DNA from: Pseudomonadota bacterium
GTDB lineage: Bacteria > Pseudomonadota > Gammaproteobacteria > JAKAQQ01
DNA: 6,735 nucleotides
NCBI GenBank assembly: GCA_021828425.1
Contig: JAKARN010000077.1
Location: forward strand, 1-6,735
Direction: 5' to 3'
In this document: piece after piece, positions 5,885 to 6,735 of the stretch
Layout of the letters: each line of letters starts with the position of its first letter
Numbering within the stretch: the stretch's first letter is position 1
The notes under the pieces: generated by a model
Told to the model about the DNA's origin: nothing
The model's input: the letters and a program-made list of their open reading frames with translations, nothing else
The model's database searches: none
Made by a program: the position numbers and the translations under genes

Positions 5885-6735
5885 ATGACCCCGGGACAAC
5901 GGTTCCGAGCTGCCTGGGACACGGAGTGTCCGTTGCAGGTGGTCGGAGTGATCAACGCCTACTGTGCCCGGCTGGCCGGAGAAGCGGGTTTCCGTGCTCT
6001 CTACCTGTCAGGTGCGGGTGTGGCCAACGCAGCCTTTGGACTGCCAGACCTGGCGCTGACCACGCTTAGCGAGGTGGTGGAGGAGGCCCGACGTATTACC
6101 GACGTGACATCACTTCCGCTCTTGGTGGACGTCGATACGGGGTTTGGCACCGCCCTCAACATTGCCCGCATGGTCCACGAGTTGACCCGGGTGGGCGTTG
6201 CTGCTTTTCACATCGAAGATCAGATATCAGCGAAGCGATGTGGGCATCGCCCGGGCAAACAGCTTGTCAGTGTCACCGAGATGCAGGATCGAATCCGGGC
6301 CACGGTCGATGCGCGAACCGATCCGGATCAGGTTGTCATGGCCCGAACGGATGCGTTCGCGAGTGAAGGGCTGGAAGGGGTAATCCAGCGGGCTCAGGCC
6401 TATGTCGAGGTGGGGGCGGACTCCATTTTTGCAGAGGCGCTGACCGACCTCGAATCCTATGCAGCTCTAGCACGGGCAGTTTCTGTTCCAGTGCTTGCCA
6501 ATGCCACCGAGTTTGGACGGACACCGATTTTTGATCGTGATGAATTCCGCGCGGCAGGGGTCCGTCTTGTGCTCTATCCCTTGACCGCATTCCGTGCAAT
6601 GGGATTGGCTGCACAGGAAACCTACGCAACGATCCGCCAGATCGGGAGCCAGAAGTCGATCATGGACCGGCTCCAGACCCGTGATGCCCTTTACCAGGTG
6701 CTCGCGTATTGGGAATACGAACGGAAGCTCGAGAT
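5885..6735 (+). CDS. prpB: 2-Methylisocitrate lyase PrpB, 3' end beyond window
   Basis: PrpB cleaves 2-methylisocitrate to pyruvate and succinate, the last step of the methylcitrate cycle that consumes propionyl-CoA in the cytosol. From the ATG at 5885 the frame stays open for 283 codons to the window edge. It shows INAYCARLA, LSGAGVA (41-47), LPLLVDVDTGFG (magnesium-binding region, Asp82 and Asp84), EDQISAKRCGHRPGK with catalytic Cys119, MARTDA (152-157), NATEFG and YPLTAFRAMG, then YEWE-like WEYERKLE at the end. The KRCGH signature separates it from unrelated aldolases. The SGAGVA and PrpB-type flanks favour methylisocitrate lyase over isocitrate lyase. E. coli PrpB is 296 residues, so only about ten residues and the stop are missing. 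It follows acuI after 44 nt and may be co-transcribed or have its own promoter. prpC and other cycle genes would be expected downstream but cannot be seen. Confidence 0.94.
   Translation, partial: MTPGQRFRAAWDTECPLQVVGVINAYCARLAGEAGFRALYLSGAGVANAAFGLPDLALTTLSEVVEEARRITDVTSLPLLVDVDTGFGTALNIARMVHELTRVGVAAFHIEDQISAKRCGHRPGKQLVSVTEMQDRIRATVDARTDPDQVVMARTDAFASEGLEGVIQRAQAYVEVGADSIFAEALTDLESYAALARAVSVPVLANATEFGRTPIFDRDEFRAAGVRLVLYPLTAFRAMGLAAQETYATIRQIGSQKSIMDRLQTRDALYQVLAYWEYERKLE

Noticed and set aside
5878..6069. Open frame of 63 codons starting at ATG 5878
   Set aside because: It is out of frame with the clear PrpB reading frame, its start directly abuts the GGAG, and the product has no recognisable features.

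Overview
The window is bacterial chromosomal DNA, moderately GC-rich and densely coded. It most likely comes from a gammaproteobacterium or a close proteobacterial relative. That placement rests on gene content: MnmE and MnmG of the bacterial tRNA-modification type, a Spy/CpxP-like LTxxQ protein, a YhdH/AcuI-type reductase and a PrpB of the 2-methylisocitrate lyase type. No species can be named from the sequence alone. There are no transposase, integrase, CRISPR, tRNA or rRNA signatures.

Layout: (1) bases 1-602 hold the 3' part of mnmE, cut by the window edge inside the G domain. (2) Bases 603-728 are a non-coding convergent gap with several hairpins. (3) Bases 729-1205, on the minus strand, encode a small exported protein with two LTxxQ motifs. 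(4) Bases 1206-1424 are a divergent promoter region with an exact 11-bp tandem duplication, a good candidate sigma70 promoter for mnmG and a leader palindrome. (5) Bases 1425-5840 hold four plus-strand genes in a row: mnmG, a cysteine glutathione-peroxidase-like gene, an MBL-fold hydrolase and an AcuI/YhdH-like reductase. Each overlaps the next by exactly 4 nt (ATGA, ATGA, GTGA), which indicates one translationally coupled operon. (6) After a 44-nt gap packed with short inverted repeats, prpB starts at 5885 and runs off the right edge about ten codons short of the usual family end.

Function: MnmE and MnmG form the complex that makes the cmnm5/nm5 modification of U34 in tRNA. Here the two genes are split by an opposite-strand envelope-stress-type gene. 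Downstream of mnmG the usual rsmG-parA-parB order is absent and peroxide/thiol and acyl-CoA genes follow instead. An AcuI-like reductase (acryloyl-CoA to propionyl-CoA) just before prpB (last step of the methylcitrate cycle) is consistent with C3-acyl-CoA disposal, but that link is inferred from adjacency. No clear undescribed system is visible. The items most worth a second look are the coupled mnmG cluster, the Lys-to-Gln change in the MnmE G4 motif, the tandem repeat that places a -10 element at correct spacing, and the inverted-repeat cluster before prpB.
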